Assembly: GCF_013344475.1 (NCBI RefSeq)
Contig: NZ_JABUOU010000001.1
Span: 806,001-870,000, forward strand
Source: Martelella limonii
GTDB lineage: Bacteria > Pseudomonadota > Alphaproteobacteria > Rhizobiales > Rhizobiaceae
Direction: 5' to 3'
DNA length: 64,000 nucleotides
In this document: positions 8,826 to 17,969 of the stretch, piece after piece
Position numbering within the stretch: position 1 is the first letter of the stretch
Layout: each line of letters begins with the position of its first letter
Notes under the pieces: model-generated
Seen by the model: only the letters and a program-made list of their open reading frames with translations
The model's database searches: none
Told to the model about the DNA's origin: nothing
Translations under genes and position numbers: made by a program

Positions 8826-10648
8826 TCGACCGTCACCGCCTTGGCGAGATTGCGCGGCTGGTCGGCATCGGTGCCCATGAACACGGCGGTGTGATAGGCC
8901 AGAAGCTGGATCGGCAGCGAGAACACCAGCGGCGCGATGAACTCCGGCATGTCCGGCAGCACGATGGTCTGCATGGTCTTCAGAGACGATGCCTTGGCAC
9001 CCGCCTCATCGGTGATGAACACGATCTTGCCGTCGCGTGCCGCGACCTCCTGCATGTTCGAGACGGTCTTCTCGAAGAAGCGGTCATGGGGAGCGATCAC
9101 GATCACCGGCATGTTCTCGTCGATCAATGCGATCGGGCCATGCTTCAATTCCCCAGCGGCATAGCCTTCGGCGTGGATATAGGTGATTTCCTTCAGCTTG
9201 AGAGCACCCTCGAGCGCCAGCGGATAGCTCGTTCCCCGGCCGAGGTAGAGCACGTGATGGAAACGCGACAGCTCGCGCGCAAGCTTTTCCACCTGCGGCT
9301 GGACCGCATGAAGCACGCTGCTCATCAGGCGCGGCACTTCCGAAAGCTCATGCACCAGCGCCTTCTCGTCCTCAAGCGTCAGCGTGCCGCGCTCGCGGCC
9401 GGCACGCAGTGCCAGCGCCGCCATCAGCGCGAGCTGGCATGTGAACGCCTTGGTGGAGGCAACGGAGATCTCCGGCCCCGCCAGGATCGGGAACACGGCA
9501 TCCGCCTCGCGGGCGATCGTGGAACCGGTAACGTTGACGAGCGCGCCGGTCCTGGCACCCTTTTCCTTGCAGTAGCGCAGCGAAGCGAGCGTATCAGCGG
9601 TTTCCCCGGATTGTGAGATAAAGAGCGCAAGGTCCTGATCTGAAACGGGTAACTCGCGATATCTGAATTCGGATGCAACATCGATTTCGACCGGCAGCCG
9701 GGCATAGCGTTCGATCCAGTACTTGCCGATAAGGCCGGAAAGATAAGCCGTGCCGCAAGCCGCGATCGTCACACGCGAGACGGCGGCGAAATCTATCCCG
9801 TCATTGGCCGCGGCGGTGCGGCCATTGGCGAAATCGCAATACCGTCCAAGCGTATGCGCGATCATCTCCGGCTGATCGTAGATTTCCTTTTCCATGAAGT
9901 GGCGATGATTGCCCTTGTCGATCATCATCGAGGAAAGCTGCAGGGGCTGGCGCGTGCGGCGCACCGGTTCGCCGGCAAAGTCGCAGAACAGCACGCCATC
10001 GCGGTCGACGATCGCCATGTCGCCGTCCTCGAGATAGGAAATCCCGTGGGCGAGCGGCGCGAGCGCGATCGCGTCAGAGCCCACATACATCTCGTCATCG
10101 CCGTAGCCGATCGCCAACGGCGGCCCGTAACGTGCGACAAACAGCGTGTCCGGGCGGTCCTTGAACAGGATGACAAGTGCGAACGCGCCGGTGACCCTTT
10201 TGAGCATGCTGAGCATCGCATCGCGCGGCGCCATGCCCTCGCGGCGGTAGACATCGAGAAGCCGGGCGACCACCTCCGTGTCGGTGTCGCTCGAAAAATC
10301 GATTCCCTTCGCGGTCAGTTCCGCGCGCAGTTCTGCGAAATTCTCGATGATGCCGTTATGGACCACCGCGACATCACCGGCGATATGGGGATGGGCATTG
10401 GCCTCGTTCGGCACGCCGTGGGTCGCCCAGCGGGTGTGGGCGATCCCGGTGAGCCCGTCCACCGGATCGGCGGCCAGTACGGTACGCAGGTTTTCGAGCT
10501 TTCCAGGCGCGCGGCGGCGCACGAGTTCAGACTTCTCGATCACGGCAATGCCGGCCGAATCATAACCGCGATATTCCAGACGCTTCAGTGCGTCGACAAG
10601 CCGCTCGGCAACCGGCGCGTCGCCGACAATCCCTACAATGCCGCACAT
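8822..10648 (-). CDS. glmS: Glutamine-fructose-6-phosphate aminotransferase (isomerizing)
   Basis: GlmS makes glucosamine-6-phosphate from fructose-6-phosphate and glutamine, the first committed step to UDP-N-acetylglucosamine for peptidoglycan and lipid A. The protein is 608 residues. It begins MCGIVGIVG, so Cys2 becomes the N-terminal glutaminase nucleophile. The class II amidotransferase domain runs to about residue 220, with HTRWATHG. Two SIS domains follow (SQSGETADTLASL and the second half with LGRGTSYPLALEGALKLKEI), and the conserved C-terminus ends PRNLAKAVTVE. Three bases separate it from glmU upstream, so substrate supply and the last two steps are co-expressed. Confidence 0.97.
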   Translation of the reverse strand: MCGIVGIVGDAPVAERLVDALKRLEYRGYDSAGIAVIEKSELVRRRAPGKLENLRTVLAADPVDGLTGIAHTRWATHGVPNEANAHPHIAGDVAVVHNGIIENFAELRAELTAKGIDFSSDTDTEVVARLLDVYRREGMAPRDAMLSMLKRVTGAFALVILFKDRPDTLFVARYGPPLAIGYGDDEMYVGSDAIALAPLAHGISYLEDGDMAIVDRDGVLFCDFAGEPVRRTRQPLQLSSMMIDKGNHRHFMEKEIYDQPEMIAHTLGRYCDFANGRTAAANDGIDFAAVSRVTIAACGTAYLSGLIGKYWIERYARLPVEIDVASEFRYRELPVSDQDLALFISQSGETADTLASLRYCKEKGARTGALVNVTGSTIAREADAVFPILAGPEISVASTKAFTCQLALMAALALRAGRERGTLTLEDEKALVHELSEVPRLMSSVLHAVQPQVEKLARELSRFHHVLYLGRGTSYPLALEGALKLKEITYIHAEGYAAGELKHGPIALIDENMPVIVIAPHDRFFEKTVSNMQEVAARDGKIVFITDEAGAKASSLKTMQTIVLPDMPEFIAPLVFSLPIQLLAYHTAVFMGTDADQPRNLAKAVTVE

Positions 10649-10651
10649 GTG

Positions 10652-12013
10652 TTACTTGCTCCCCTTGCGAGCTGCCTTGATAGCGAGCGAACGGGCACGC
10701 AACAGCTCTGCCCGCCCTTCCTTGATTTCCTGGCGGCCACGCGCAATCGCCAGCGCATTGTCCGGCACATCCCTTGTGATCACGCTGCCGGAGCCGACAT
10801 AGGCCTGCGCGCCGATGCTGACGGGAGCGACCAGCGACGAATTGGAACCGACGAAACTGTCCGCGCCGATCTCTGTGCGGAACTTGTTCACGCCGTCATA
10901 ATTGCAGGTGATGGTGCCAGCCCCGATATTGGCGCGCGCGCCCACCGTGGCATCGCCGATATAGGACAGATGGTTGATCTTGGCCCCGGGGCCGATATCG
11001 CCGTTCTTGACCTCGCAGAAATTGCCGACCTTGGCATTTTCATGCAGCACCGCGCCGGGGCGGAGCCTCGCAAACGGGCCGACGGTGCTGCCAGCAGCGA
11101 TCCGCGCGCCCTCGATATGGCTGAAGGCATGAATGACGACGCTTTCGCCGATCTCGACGCCGGGGCCGAAAACCACATTGGGCTCGATAACGCAATCGGC
11201 GCCGATGACGGTGTCATGGCACAGGAACACGGTTTCCGGCGCAATCATGGTTACCCCGTCAAGCATCAGCGCGCGTCGCCGGCGGGTCTGCCAGATGCGT
11301 TCCAGCTCGGAGAGCTCGGCGCGGTTGTTGCAGCCCAGAACCTCATCGGCATCTGCCATCACCACGCCGGCCCGGCCGCCCTTGGAAAGCGCAACCTCGA
11401 CGATGTCGGTCAGATAGAATTCACGCTTGGCATTGTCGTTTCCGATCGCGTCGAGGAATTCGAGCGCGCGCCGGCCATTGAAGGCCATCAGTCCGCTGTT
11501 GCACAGCGTTACCTTGCGTTCTTCCGCGCTGGCATCCTTTTCCTCGCGGATGGCATAGAGCGCGCCGTCGCGCGTCAAGAGCCGCCCGTAGCCTGCAGGC
11601 TCCGCCGTTTCGAAGCCGATCACCACCACGTCATAGCCCTCGGCAAGGGCTGCCCGGGCGCGTGCAAGCGTCTCGCCCGTCACAAGCGGTGTATCGCCAT
11701 AGGTCACGATCACATCGTCATAGCCGCGTGCAAGCGCCTCCCGCGCAGCAAGCACCGCATGCGCCGTTCCAAGCCGCTCGGTCTGCTCGAAGGCTTCAAG
11801 GGCAACGCCCGGGAGCGCGCAGGCTGCAGCGACCTTGTCGCCGTCGCGCCCGACCACCAGCGCCACGGCATCAACGCCCGAGCGCGATACGGTATCAACC
11901 ACATGCGCCGCCATCGGACGGCCTGCCACGTCATGCAACATCTTCGTTTTCGACGACTTCATCCGCGTCCCGTCGCCGGCCGCCAGAACAATCGCCAATG
12001 CACTGCGTGACAT
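10652..12013 (-). CDS. glmU: Bifunctional UDP-N-acetylglucosamine pyrophosphorylase / glucosamine-1-phosphate acetyltransferase
   Basis: GlmU acetylates glucosamine-1-phosphate and then joins it to UTP, giving UDP-N-acetylglucosamine. The protein is 453 residues. The N-terminal Rossmann-like uridylyltransferase domain has [11 protein letters not shown] near residues 10-20, and GYGRLL and NSGLMAF further in. From about residue 250 a left-handed beta-helix of hexapeptide repeats carries the acetyltransferase, with [19 protein letters not shown] and the NYDGVNK segment. In the nucleotide loop the usual hydrophobic residue after AAG is Asp. The gene heads the glmU-glmS-GNAT group on the minus strand. 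Confidence 0.97.
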   Translation of the reverse strand: MSRSALAIVLAAGDGTRMKSSKTKMLHDVAGRPMAAHVVDTVSRSGVDAVALVVGRDGDKVAAACALPGVALEAFEQTERLGTAHAVLAAREALARGYDDVIVTYGDTPLVTGETLARARAALAEGYDVVVIGFETAEPAGYGRLLTRDGALYAIREEKDASAEERKVTLCNSGLMAFNGRRALEFLDAIGNDNAKREFYLTDIVEVALSKGGRAGVVMADADEVLGCNNRAELSELERIWQTRRRRALMLDGVTMIAPETVFLCHDTVIGADCVIEPNVVFGPGVEIGESVVIHAFSHIEGARIAAGSTVGPFARLRPGAVLHENAKVGNFCEVKNGDIGPGAKINHLSYIGDATVGARANIGAGTITCNYDGVNKFRTEIGADSFVGSNSSLVAPVSIGAQAYVGSGSVITRDVPDNALAIARGRQEIKEGRAELLRARSLAIKAARKGSK

Positions 12014-12173
12014 GAATTATCCTTCCGTCTCTACCGCTCTTCTCAAAGCATTGCTTTTAGCCGAATCCTGCACCAGTCCTATTCAAGATTTATGAACAAA
12101 TTTCATCCGCAGGCCCGGAAAATGCGGCCTTTCGCTCCGTCCCCACCCCTCGCTGACCCGAAGCGCGCCTCCG

Positions 12174-12187
12174 TTGACTCAAGTCAA
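12174..12187 (+). promoter_or_regulatory. FNR/FnrN-type box (anaerobox) upstream of hemerythrin-like gene
   Basis: TTGACTCAAGTCAA is a perfect match to the FNR/FixK pattern TTGA-N6-TCAA and is fully symmetric. With the box centred at -41.5, transcription would start near 12222 with a -10 like CACAAT at 12211-12216, before the proposed GTG start at 12267. An FnrN-type regulator is encoded at 19901-20629 in this window. Confidence 0.8.
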
Positions 12188-12266
12188 TGAACGAGCCCCA
12201 CATTTCGCACCACAATGGGCGTTACGGCAGAGGGCCGACCCACGACAGCAAGAATGGGAAACAGAC

Positions 12267-12707
12267 GTGCGCGAACCGATCCTGGCCGAAAACCTGGCGC
12301 CCTATTCGGCCCTGTCCTCAACCCACGACACGATCAACGGTCTTTGCGACGCGCTGGAGGCGGTCGCCGATTCGCTGCCCGGCAATGTCGACAGGCAAAG
12401 CTGCCGCTGCCTCTCGCAAACCCTGATCCCGCTATTGGAACGCGCCCAGCAACGGGAGGAGCGACAGGTCTTTCCGACGGTCAGGTTGCGATCCGCACCG
12501 GCAAGCGCGTTCGAGCGGCTCAAGAACGAGCATTTCGAGGACCTTTGCGTCGCCGAGGAAGCGAGCGAAGTGCTGGCACGGCTTGCGCGCGATGAAGAGG
12601 TGAACAAGGAAGCTGCCGGCTATCTGCTGCGCGGCCTGTTTACCATGCTCCGGCGCCATATCGCATTCGAAAGTCAGTTCGTCTCGGGGCTCAAACCGCC
12701 GCAGTGA
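12267..12707 (+). CDS. Hemerythrin-like (HHE) domain protein
   Basis: A 146-residue predicted four-helix bundle with the spacing of hemerythrin HHE cation-binding domains. The ligand-rich segments are THDTINGLCDALE near the N-terminus, EREERQVFPTV with the following LKNEHFEDL in the middle, and MLRRHIAFESQFV at the end. Such proteins can bind a di-iron centre and sense or carry oxygen or nitric oxide. I chose the GTG at 12267. The earlier TTG at 12174 is itself part of the FNR-type box, and the 31 residues between look noncoding. The box suggests induction at low oxygen through the FnrN regulator encoded nearby. No neighbour shares its direction. Confidence 0.72.
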   Translation: MREPILAENLAPYSALSSTHDTINGLCDALEAVADSLPGNVDRQSCRCLSQTLIPLLERAQQREERQVFPTVRLRSAPASAFERLKNEHFEDLCVAEEASEVLARLARDEEVNKEAAGYLLRGLFTMLRRHIAFESQFVSGLKPPQ

Positions 12708-12750
12708 CCGCGCAAACCGGAGACGACCGCCTGACAGCGCGACAGAGAGC

Positions 12751-12786
12751 AAAAAAATCCTGTATTTCCAGTATATTAAATCAGGA
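12751..12786 (-). terminator. Weak terminator candidate after lpxXL
   Basis: On the minus strand a short stem (TCCTG at 12782-12786 with CAGGA at 12758-12762) is followed by a run of seven T. The stem is short and the loop long, so this is only a candidate end of the lipid A gene cluster. Confidence 0.35.
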
Positions 12787-12801
12787 AGCTCGTAAGATAG
12801 A

Positions 12802-13734
12802 TCAATAAATCGGCTTCCGGCGGTTCCATCGATCATGGTACCACAGCCACTGCTCGGGATATTCCCGCACCCAGCTTTCCACCTTGTCGTTCAGGATCTG
12901 GGCGGTGGCCGGCACGTCGATGGCACCCTTCTCGTTCAAGGGAAGCGTGATCTCATCCTCCAGCACCAGACGAAAACGGTTGCCCGGAAGGCGGATGCAG
13001 CGCGCGGGATAGATCGCACAGTCGAACTGGCGCGCAAGCTTTCCCAGCAACGGATTGGTATGCACCGGCTGACCGAAGAAGGTCGTCTGCGTGCCGCGCT
13101 TGAACTTCTGGTCCACCAGCACGCCGACGCCGCCGCCCTTTTCCAGCGTCCCCGCCAGCGCGAAAGCGGAGCCCGCATGCGAGGGCACGAGATCGCCCAT
13201 GCGCTTGCGCCGGAAGCGGAACACCTTTTCGGCGATATACGGGTTGTTGGGCGGGCGAAACAGCACGGACACATGCAGATTGAATGAAGCTGCAGCCACC
13301 GGCAGAAGCTCGAAATTGCCGGTATGGGCGGTAAAGACGATGAAGGGCTGATTGCGCTCCATCAGGGTCAGGAAACGTTCGACGCCCTCAACCTCGATTC
13401 GGCCGGGCGTCGGCGCATTCGGGTCGAAATCGAACAGATCGTCGAGAAACACATACTCCGCGGCGAGCCTGCCAATATGGCCCCAGCTTGCCACCGCAAT
13501 GTGTTCGATTTCTGCCGCGTCCTTTTCAGGGAAGGCCTTCTGGAGGTTTTCGAGAATCAGCTTGTGCCGCCCGGTATGGGGACCGATCTTGCGCATCGCC
13601 CAGTCTGCAAACCGGATGGACCCATCCGTCGGAAACAGCTTGAGCACCGACAACAGCGCAAAGATCAGATAGGCAACGAGCCACTGGCGATACTGCCGGG
13701 ATTTAAGAACGATGCGGGTAATGAATAACTTCAA
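12802..13734 (-). CDS. lpxXL: Lipid A very-long-chain (27-OH-C28) acyltransferase LpxXL
   Basis: A 310-residue LpxL/HtrB-family acyltransferase. In rhizobia LpxXL moves the 27-hydroxyoctacosanoyl chain from AcpXL onto the lipid A precursor at the inner face of the inner membrane. One membrane helix lies at about residues 18-35. The catalytic pair of the family is visible in FTAHTGNFELLP (H-x4-E). Further conserved pieces are VLFRPPNNPYIAE, GVGVLVDQKF and the C-terminal PEQWLWYHDRW. It is the last gene of the acpXL cluster, which fixes the call over plain LpxL. The start is TTG at 13734, giving MKLFITRIVLK like other LpxXL proteins. I see no strong ribosome-binding site. Confidence 0.93.
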   Translation of the reverse strand: MKLFITRIVLKSRQYRQWLVAYLIFALLSVLKLFPTDGSIRFADWAMRKIGPHTGRHKLILENLQKAFPEKDAAEIEHIAVASWGHIGRLAAEYVFLDDLFDFDPNAPTPGRIEVEGVERFLTLMERNQPFIVFTAHTGNFELLPVAAASFNLHVSVLFRPPNNPYIAEKVFRFRRKRMGDLVPSHAGSAFALAGTLEKGGGVGVLVDQKFKRGTQTTFFGQPVHTNPLLGKLARQFDCAIYPARCIRLPGNRFRLVLEDEITLPLNEKGAIDVPATAQILNDKVESWVREYPEQWLWYHDRWNRRKPIY

Positions 13735-13829
13735 CGGCTTCAGCCCAGAATTGCAGGTTTGCGACGCGCATGCGCCGCTGCCTGTCTTTTACCGACGAAG
13801 TCCAGCCTCGCCAACAACGAAACCCGTTT

Positions 13830-14861
13830 TCACGCGTCGATCTGAAGCACGATCTTGCCGAAGATCTGGCGCGATTCCATCCGCTCCAGCGCCTTGTCGA
13901 TGCCGTCGAAATCGACAAGCGTATCGATTACCGGGTGAACCACGCCCTGCGCCATCTTCTGCATCGCGTTGGCCATGTTCTCCATGCGGCAGCCGAACGA
14001 GCCGAGAAGCTTCAGCTGCTGCTGGAACAGCATCATCAGATTGACATTGGTGGAAACGCCGGAGGTCGATCCGCACGTGACCAGACGGCCGCCGCGCTTC
14101 ATCGACAGCATCGAGCCAGCCCAGGTATCGGCGCCGACATGTTCGAACACGACATCGACGCCTTTCTTCTTCGTCAGCTTGCGCACGACGCCCTCGAAGC
14201 GGTCTTCGCGGTAATTGATGACGTGATCGGCGCCGAGTGCTCGGGCCTTTTCCATCTTGTCTTCTGAGCCGACCGTGGTGATCACTGTACAGCCCATCTT
14301 CTTGGCAAGCTGGATCGCCGCCGAACCGATGCCGGAGCCGCCGGCATGGACGAGAATGGTCTCGCCCGGCTGCAGCTTGGCATTATCGAAGAGCATGTGC
14401 TCGACAGTGCCGAAGGTTACCGGCGCGAGCGCCGCACCGATCGCATCGACGCCCGGAGGTGCCGCAACGAGCTGACGGGCGGGAATGTTGATCTTTTCCT
14501 GAGCGAACCCGTCGAGGTGGAAGCCGTGCACGCCGCCGACATGCTCGCAGAGATTGTCGCGGCCTTCGCGGCAGGCCTTGCAACGCCCGCAAATCCGCGC
14601 CCCGTAGATGGCGACCAGATCGCCGGGCAGGACGTTGGAAACCCCTGCCCCGATCGCTTCGACGACGCCGGAAGCTTCCGCGCCAATGGTCAGCGGCAGC
14701 TTGCGCTTGGCGAAGGCCATGCCACGCCATCCCCAGACATCGATATGGTTGAGCGCGACGGCCTTCAGCTTCAGCGTCACTTCGCCGGGCGCCGGGGCAT
14801 CCGGTTCGGCCACATCCCGCAGTTCGATCTTGCGGTCATCGGTCAGCTGCAAGGCGCGCAT
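13830..14861 (-). CDS. adhXL: Medium-chain dehydrogenase/reductase of the VLCFA cluster (AdhXL)
   Basis: A 343-residue zinc-type alcohol dehydrogenase homologue with a Rossmann NAD(P)H site (HAGGSGIGSAAIQLAK, about residues 170-185). The structural zinc lobe is intact: Cys91, Cys94, Cys97 and Cys105. The usual catalytic zinc ligands appear lost. The first-ligand region reads NHIDVWGWRG, with Asp where Cys is normal, and GHE is replaced by GAE (residues 60-62). It may therefore act as a zinc-independent reductase, perhaps enoyl or keto reduction during chain elongation. That role is inferred. It lies between fabF1XL and lpxXL, as in Rhizobium. Confidence 0.88.
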   Translation of the reverse strand: MRALQLTDDRKIELRDVAEPDAPAPGEVTLKLKAVALNHIDVWGWRGMAFAKRKLPLTIGAEASGVVEAIGAGVSNVLPGDLVAIYGARICGRCKACREGRDNLCEHVGGVHGFHLDGFAQEKINIPARQLVAAPPGVDAIGAALAPVTFGTVEHMLFDNAKLQPGETILVHAGGSGIGSAAIQLAKKMGCTVITTVGSEDKMEKARALGADHVINYREDRFEGVVRKLTKKKGVDVVFEHVGADTWAGSMLSMKRGGRLVTCGSTSGVSTNVNLMMLFQQQLKLLGSFGCRMENMANAMQKMAQGVVHPVIDTLVDFDGIDKALERMESRQIFGKIVLQIDA

Positions 14862-14927
14862 CGGTTTTCCTTCGTATTGTTCTCGCGTGCGGCGTTTATA
14901 GCCAAAGGTGACGTGCCGCGCTACCCG

Positions 14928-16208
14928 TCACTTCGGCTCGCGCGTCATCACCAGGCAGGCATTCTGTCCGCCGAAGCCGAACGAATTGGAGATCACGGAG
15001 CCGATATCGGCCTCGCGCTTCACATTCGGCACCACGTCGAGTTCGATCGCCGGATCCGGATTGACGTGATTGATCGTCGGCGGCAGCACGCCCGTCAGCA
15101 TTGACTGGAACGAGAACACCGCCTCGACCGCGCCAGCCGCCGTCAGCGTATGGCCGATCATCGACTTGTTGGAGGAAAGCGGGATGGACTTCAGCCGCTC
15201 GCCGAACACGGCATTGAGCGAGGAATATTCCATCTTGTCGTTTTCCGGCGTCGAGGTGCCGTGGGCGTTGATGTAATCGATCCCGTCAATGTCGAGGCCG
15301 GCATCATCGAGCGCTGCGCGGATGGTGGCAATTGCCGGCGCGCCATCGGGAGACGAACGCGTGCGGTGGAAATGGTCGGCCTTTTCGCCGCAGCCGCGCA
15401 CGATGCCGTAAACCTTCGCACCGCGGGCGACAGCCGAGGACAGCGATTCGAGGATCAGCGTTGCCGCGCCCTCCGCGATCACGAAACCATCGCGATCCTT
15501 GCTGAAGGGCTTCGAGGCCTTCTCCGGCGGATCGTTCTGGGTGGAAAGCGCAGAAAGAAGCGAGAAGCGCACCAGCGATTCGGCGCTGACCGAACCATCG
15601 GTCGCAACCGTCATCGCCCGCTCGGTCCGCCCCTGGCGGATCGCCTCGACGCCAAGCTGGATCGCGGTCGCACCCGAGGCGCAGGCCGTGGACGTGGTCA
15701 CCGGCAAGCCGCGCGTGCCGAACTTGTCGGCAATCCGTTCCGAAATCGAGCCGAACAGCACCGCCTCGTGGAATTCACGATCACCCCGTTCGCGCATCGC
15801 GGCGAGAAAGCGGATATAGGCATCGTTTTCCTCGGCAGGTGGGCCCGATCGGTCGGCAAGGGCAAAGCGCATTGACCATTCGGGTTCGACCGGAGGCGCC
15901 GCCAGAAACAGAGGCGCATCGAAATCGCCGGAAAGGCCGGAGGCCGCAAGGGCCTCCTCGATCGTTGCTTCCGCAAAGGCGTAGGAGCGGGCAACGGCAT
16001 TGGGTTCGGAGGGAATGAAATCAACCGTGCCGGCAATCCGCGTCGAGAGATGATCCGTCGGAAAGCGCGAGATCGCATGGATCCCGGAAACGCCAGCCGT
16101 CAGCTTCTTCCAGTTGTCCTCGATACCGCGACCGAGCGACGTCACCACGCCCATGCCTGTTACGGCAACGAGCGGGCGGCCGAGATGATCTGTGTAGGCA
16201 TTCGTCAT
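14928..16208 (-). CDS. fabF1XL: Beta-ketoacyl-ACP synthase of the VLCFA cluster (FabF1XL)
   Basis: A 426-residue ketosynthase, the active elongating partner for the C28 acyl chain carried by AcpXL. The full Cys-His-His triad is visible: Cys176 in STACASGA, a histidine in NAHGTSTPEND, and another in NKSMIGHTLTAAGAVEA. The C-terminus SNSFGFGGQNACLV is typical of FabF. A ribosome-binding site (AAGGAAGG) precedes the ATG at 16208. Its partner fabF2XL, lacking the cysteine, is immediately upstream with 14 bases between, which suggests the two form a heterodimer. That pairing is inference by analogy to polyketide KS/chain-length-factor pairs. Confidence 0.93.
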   Translation of the reverse strand: MTNAYTDHLGRPLVAVTGMGVVTSLGRGIEDNWKKLTAGVSGIHAISRFPTDHLSTRIAGTVDFIPSEPNAVARSYAFAEATIEEALAASGLSGDFDAPLFLAAPPVEPEWSMRFALADRSGPPAEENDAYIRFLAAMRERGDREFHEAVLFGSISERIADKFGTRGLPVTTSTACASGATAIQLGVEAIRQGRTERAMTVATDGSVSAESLVRFSLLSALSTQNDPPEKASKPFSKDRDGFVIAEGAATLILESLSSAVARGAKVYGIVRGCGEKADHFHRTRSSPDGAPAIATIRAALDDAGLDIDGIDYINAHGTSTPENDKMEYSSLNAVFGERLKSIPLSSNKSMIGHTLTAAGAVEAVFSFQSMLTGVLPPTINHVNPDPAIELDVVPNVKREADIGSVISNSFGFGGQNACLVMTREPK

Positions 16209-16222
16209 CTGCCGGTCCTTCC

Positions 16223-17425
16223 TTATTTCTCAGAGGTCAAGACAGCGACGCCTTCGCCGCGCTGATGCCCGACGGTGGTAACCGCAATCTTCCCGGCGGG
16301 GGCCGACATTGCCTGCTCGGCGCCGCCGTTGAACACCGGAACCTTCGCCTTGCCGTCAAGCGCAAGCGCTGCAAGCGCGATACCGAGCGTGAAATTGGCT
16401 TCCATGGCGTGCCCTGTGATACCGGTATAGCCGCGAAGTCCCGCTTCCGGAAAATGCTCCTTCAGGAAGCCCGCCTCGCGTGCCGTGATCTCGCTGAGAC
16501 CCGTTGCGCCGGAGAACACCGCCTCGCCGGCCTTGCCCTCAAACCCGGCGTCAGAAAACAGGCGCGCAAGGCGCTTTTCGAAACGGCCCTCGTCGCGCTT
16601 GCCGCGATCACCTTCGACGCCTTCAAGGACGGCATAGACATGCGCGCCGCGCGCTTCGGCATGTTCACGCGATTCCAGCACCAGGAAGGCACCGGCCGTG
16701 CCCATGATCATGCCGCCGTCGGCGTCTTCGGGACGGTCCCAGAGCGGCGCCCATTCACCGCGCGAAAGCGCGTGTGACGATTCCATCATCAGCAGAATGT
16801 CACGGCGCTCGGCGATGAAGGAGCCGCCCACCAGCGTATGCGTGGACTGGCCCGCCAGAATGCGGGCGTAAGCGGTGGCGACGGCAGAAATGCCGGCACC
16901 CTCCTCGCCCATGAAGGTCCGCGAAGAGCCCGCGACCTTGTGGACGATCGAGATATTGCCGGCGACGAGATTGGCAAGCTGGGCCAGAAACAGCGTCGGG
17001 CGCAGTTCGGTCGTCAGCTTCTCGTTGAGCAGAACCTCGCGGTCGTTGCGCTGCAGCGCCTCGTTGGCGATCAGCGTGTCGACGGCGATATCGCGCTCGC
17101 CACCGCCGGCTGCAACGATCATGTCCATCGTCGCGACCAGCTCTTCACTGTCCTTCATGCCGGCATCGTCGAGCGCGAGGCCAGCGGCATAAACGCCGAG
17201 ACGCTGCCAGTTTTCCATCTGGCGCTGGTCACCGCGCTTCGGGATCTGGTCCTTCCAGTCGATCTCCGGCAGCGGATGCACCGGATAGGGTGCGCAGATT
17301 TCGCTGTCGATCCGGATCTCGGGCCTTTCGCCGGTCAGCATCGACACATGCGGCACGCGGCCGACGCCAAAACTCGTAACAAGACCGATACCGGTGACGA
17401 CTACATCATTGGCCGATTTCGTCAT
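16223..17425 (-). CDS. fabF2XL: Ketosynthase homologue without catalytic cysteine (FabF2XL)
   Basis: A 400-residue thiolase-fold protein related to FabF but altered at the active site. Where FabF has TACA with the nucleophilic Cys, this protein has AGSSRTFMGEEGAG with no cysteine. Where FabF has HGTST it reads SGATGLSEI. The final histidine region is kept only as ITGHAMEAN. This pattern fits a non-condensing partner such as a chain-length factor, possibly setting the C28 length together with FabF1XL. The start at 17425 (MTKSANDVVVTGIG) lies one base after the fabZXL stop, so translation is coupled. A longer in-frame start at 17464 would lie within fabZXL. Confidence 0.9.
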   Translation of the reverse strand: MTKSANDVVVTGIGLVTSFGVGRVPHVSMLTGERPEIRIDSEICAPYPVHPLPEIDWKDQIPKRGDQRQMENWQRLGVYAAGLALDDAGMKDSEELVATMDMIVAAGGGERDIAVDTLIANEALQRNDREVLLNEKLTTELRPTLFLAQLANLVAGNISIVHKVAGSSRTFMGEEGAGISAVATAYARILAGQSTHTLVGGSFIAERRDILLMMESSHALSRGEWAPLWDRPEDADGGMIMGTAGAFLVLESREHAEARGAHVYAVLEGVEGDRGKRDEGRFEKRLARLFSDAGFEGKAGEAVFSGATGLSEITAREAGFLKEHFPEAGLRGYTGITGHAMEANFTLGIALAALALDGKAKVPVFNGGAEQAMSAPAGKIAVTTVGHQRGEGVAVLTSEK

Positions 17426-17426
17426 T

Positions 17427-17912
17427 TCAGGACCTTTCAGCGACCTGCCCGGCGATCGCCGCAAACAGGCCGACTTCCTCGGCGCGCCGCTTCACGATCG
17501 GCGCTAGTTCATTATCTTCGAAGGACATGGTGCGGAATTTGAGCTGGGCGCTGGCGATCGGCTTTCCGTCGGAAGCAATCTTCGCCTTGGTCACCGCAAA
17601 GCCGGAGCCCTCGTGCTCGAGGCTCGCCTCGATGTCGAGTACAGCGTTCGGCTCGACGAAGCCGCGCAGCTTGGCGCTGTCGACCATCATCAGAAACGGC
17701 ATGGCCGTACAATTGTTGACGCCGAGCAGCATCATGCCCGAGGCCTGCGCCATCGTCTCGATCAAAAGCACGCCAGGCACCAGCGGCATGCCCGGAAAAT
17801 GCCCTTCGAAAACCGGGCTCTTTTCAGGCACCACCGAACGCGCAACGACCGTACCGGCGGAAATATCCGCCGACACGATCCGGTCGATCATCTGGAAATA
17901 TTCAAGCAGCAT
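17427..17912 (-). CDS. fabZXL: 3-hydroxyacyl-ACP dehydratase of the VLCFA cluster (FabZXL)
   Basis: A 161-residue hot-dog-fold dehydratase. The FabZ active site is clear: His38 in EGHFPGMPLVPG and Glu52 in LLIETMAQ. It should dehydrate 3-hydroxyacyl intermediates on AcpXL during elongation to the C28 chain. It differs from housekeeping FabZ in length, with an extra C-terminal tail after about residue 145. It lies 57 bases after acpXL and one base before fabF2XL on the minus strand. Confidence 0.93.
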   Translation of the reverse strand: MLLEYFQMIDRIVSADISAGTVVARSVVPEKSPVFEGHFPGMPLVPGVLLIETMAQASGMMLLGVNNCTAMPFLMMVDSAKLRGFVEPNAVLDIEASLEHEGSGFAVTKAKIASDGKPIASAQLKFRTMSFEDNELAPIVKRRAEEVGLFAAIAGQVAERS

Positions 17913-17969
17913 TGTGCATCCAGCCCCTGCAACAGTTTCGCGATGAAGCCAGGCGGGCTGATCTTGCCC

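Noticed and set aside
9854-12010. A 718-codon open frame on the plus strand opposite glmS and glmU
   Set aside because: It mirrors two secure genes and its product has shadow composition (many His, Asp, Arg).
12174-12266. TTG start for the hemerythrin-like protein
   Set aside because: The TTG is part of a symmetric FNR-type box, and the extra residues look noncoding.
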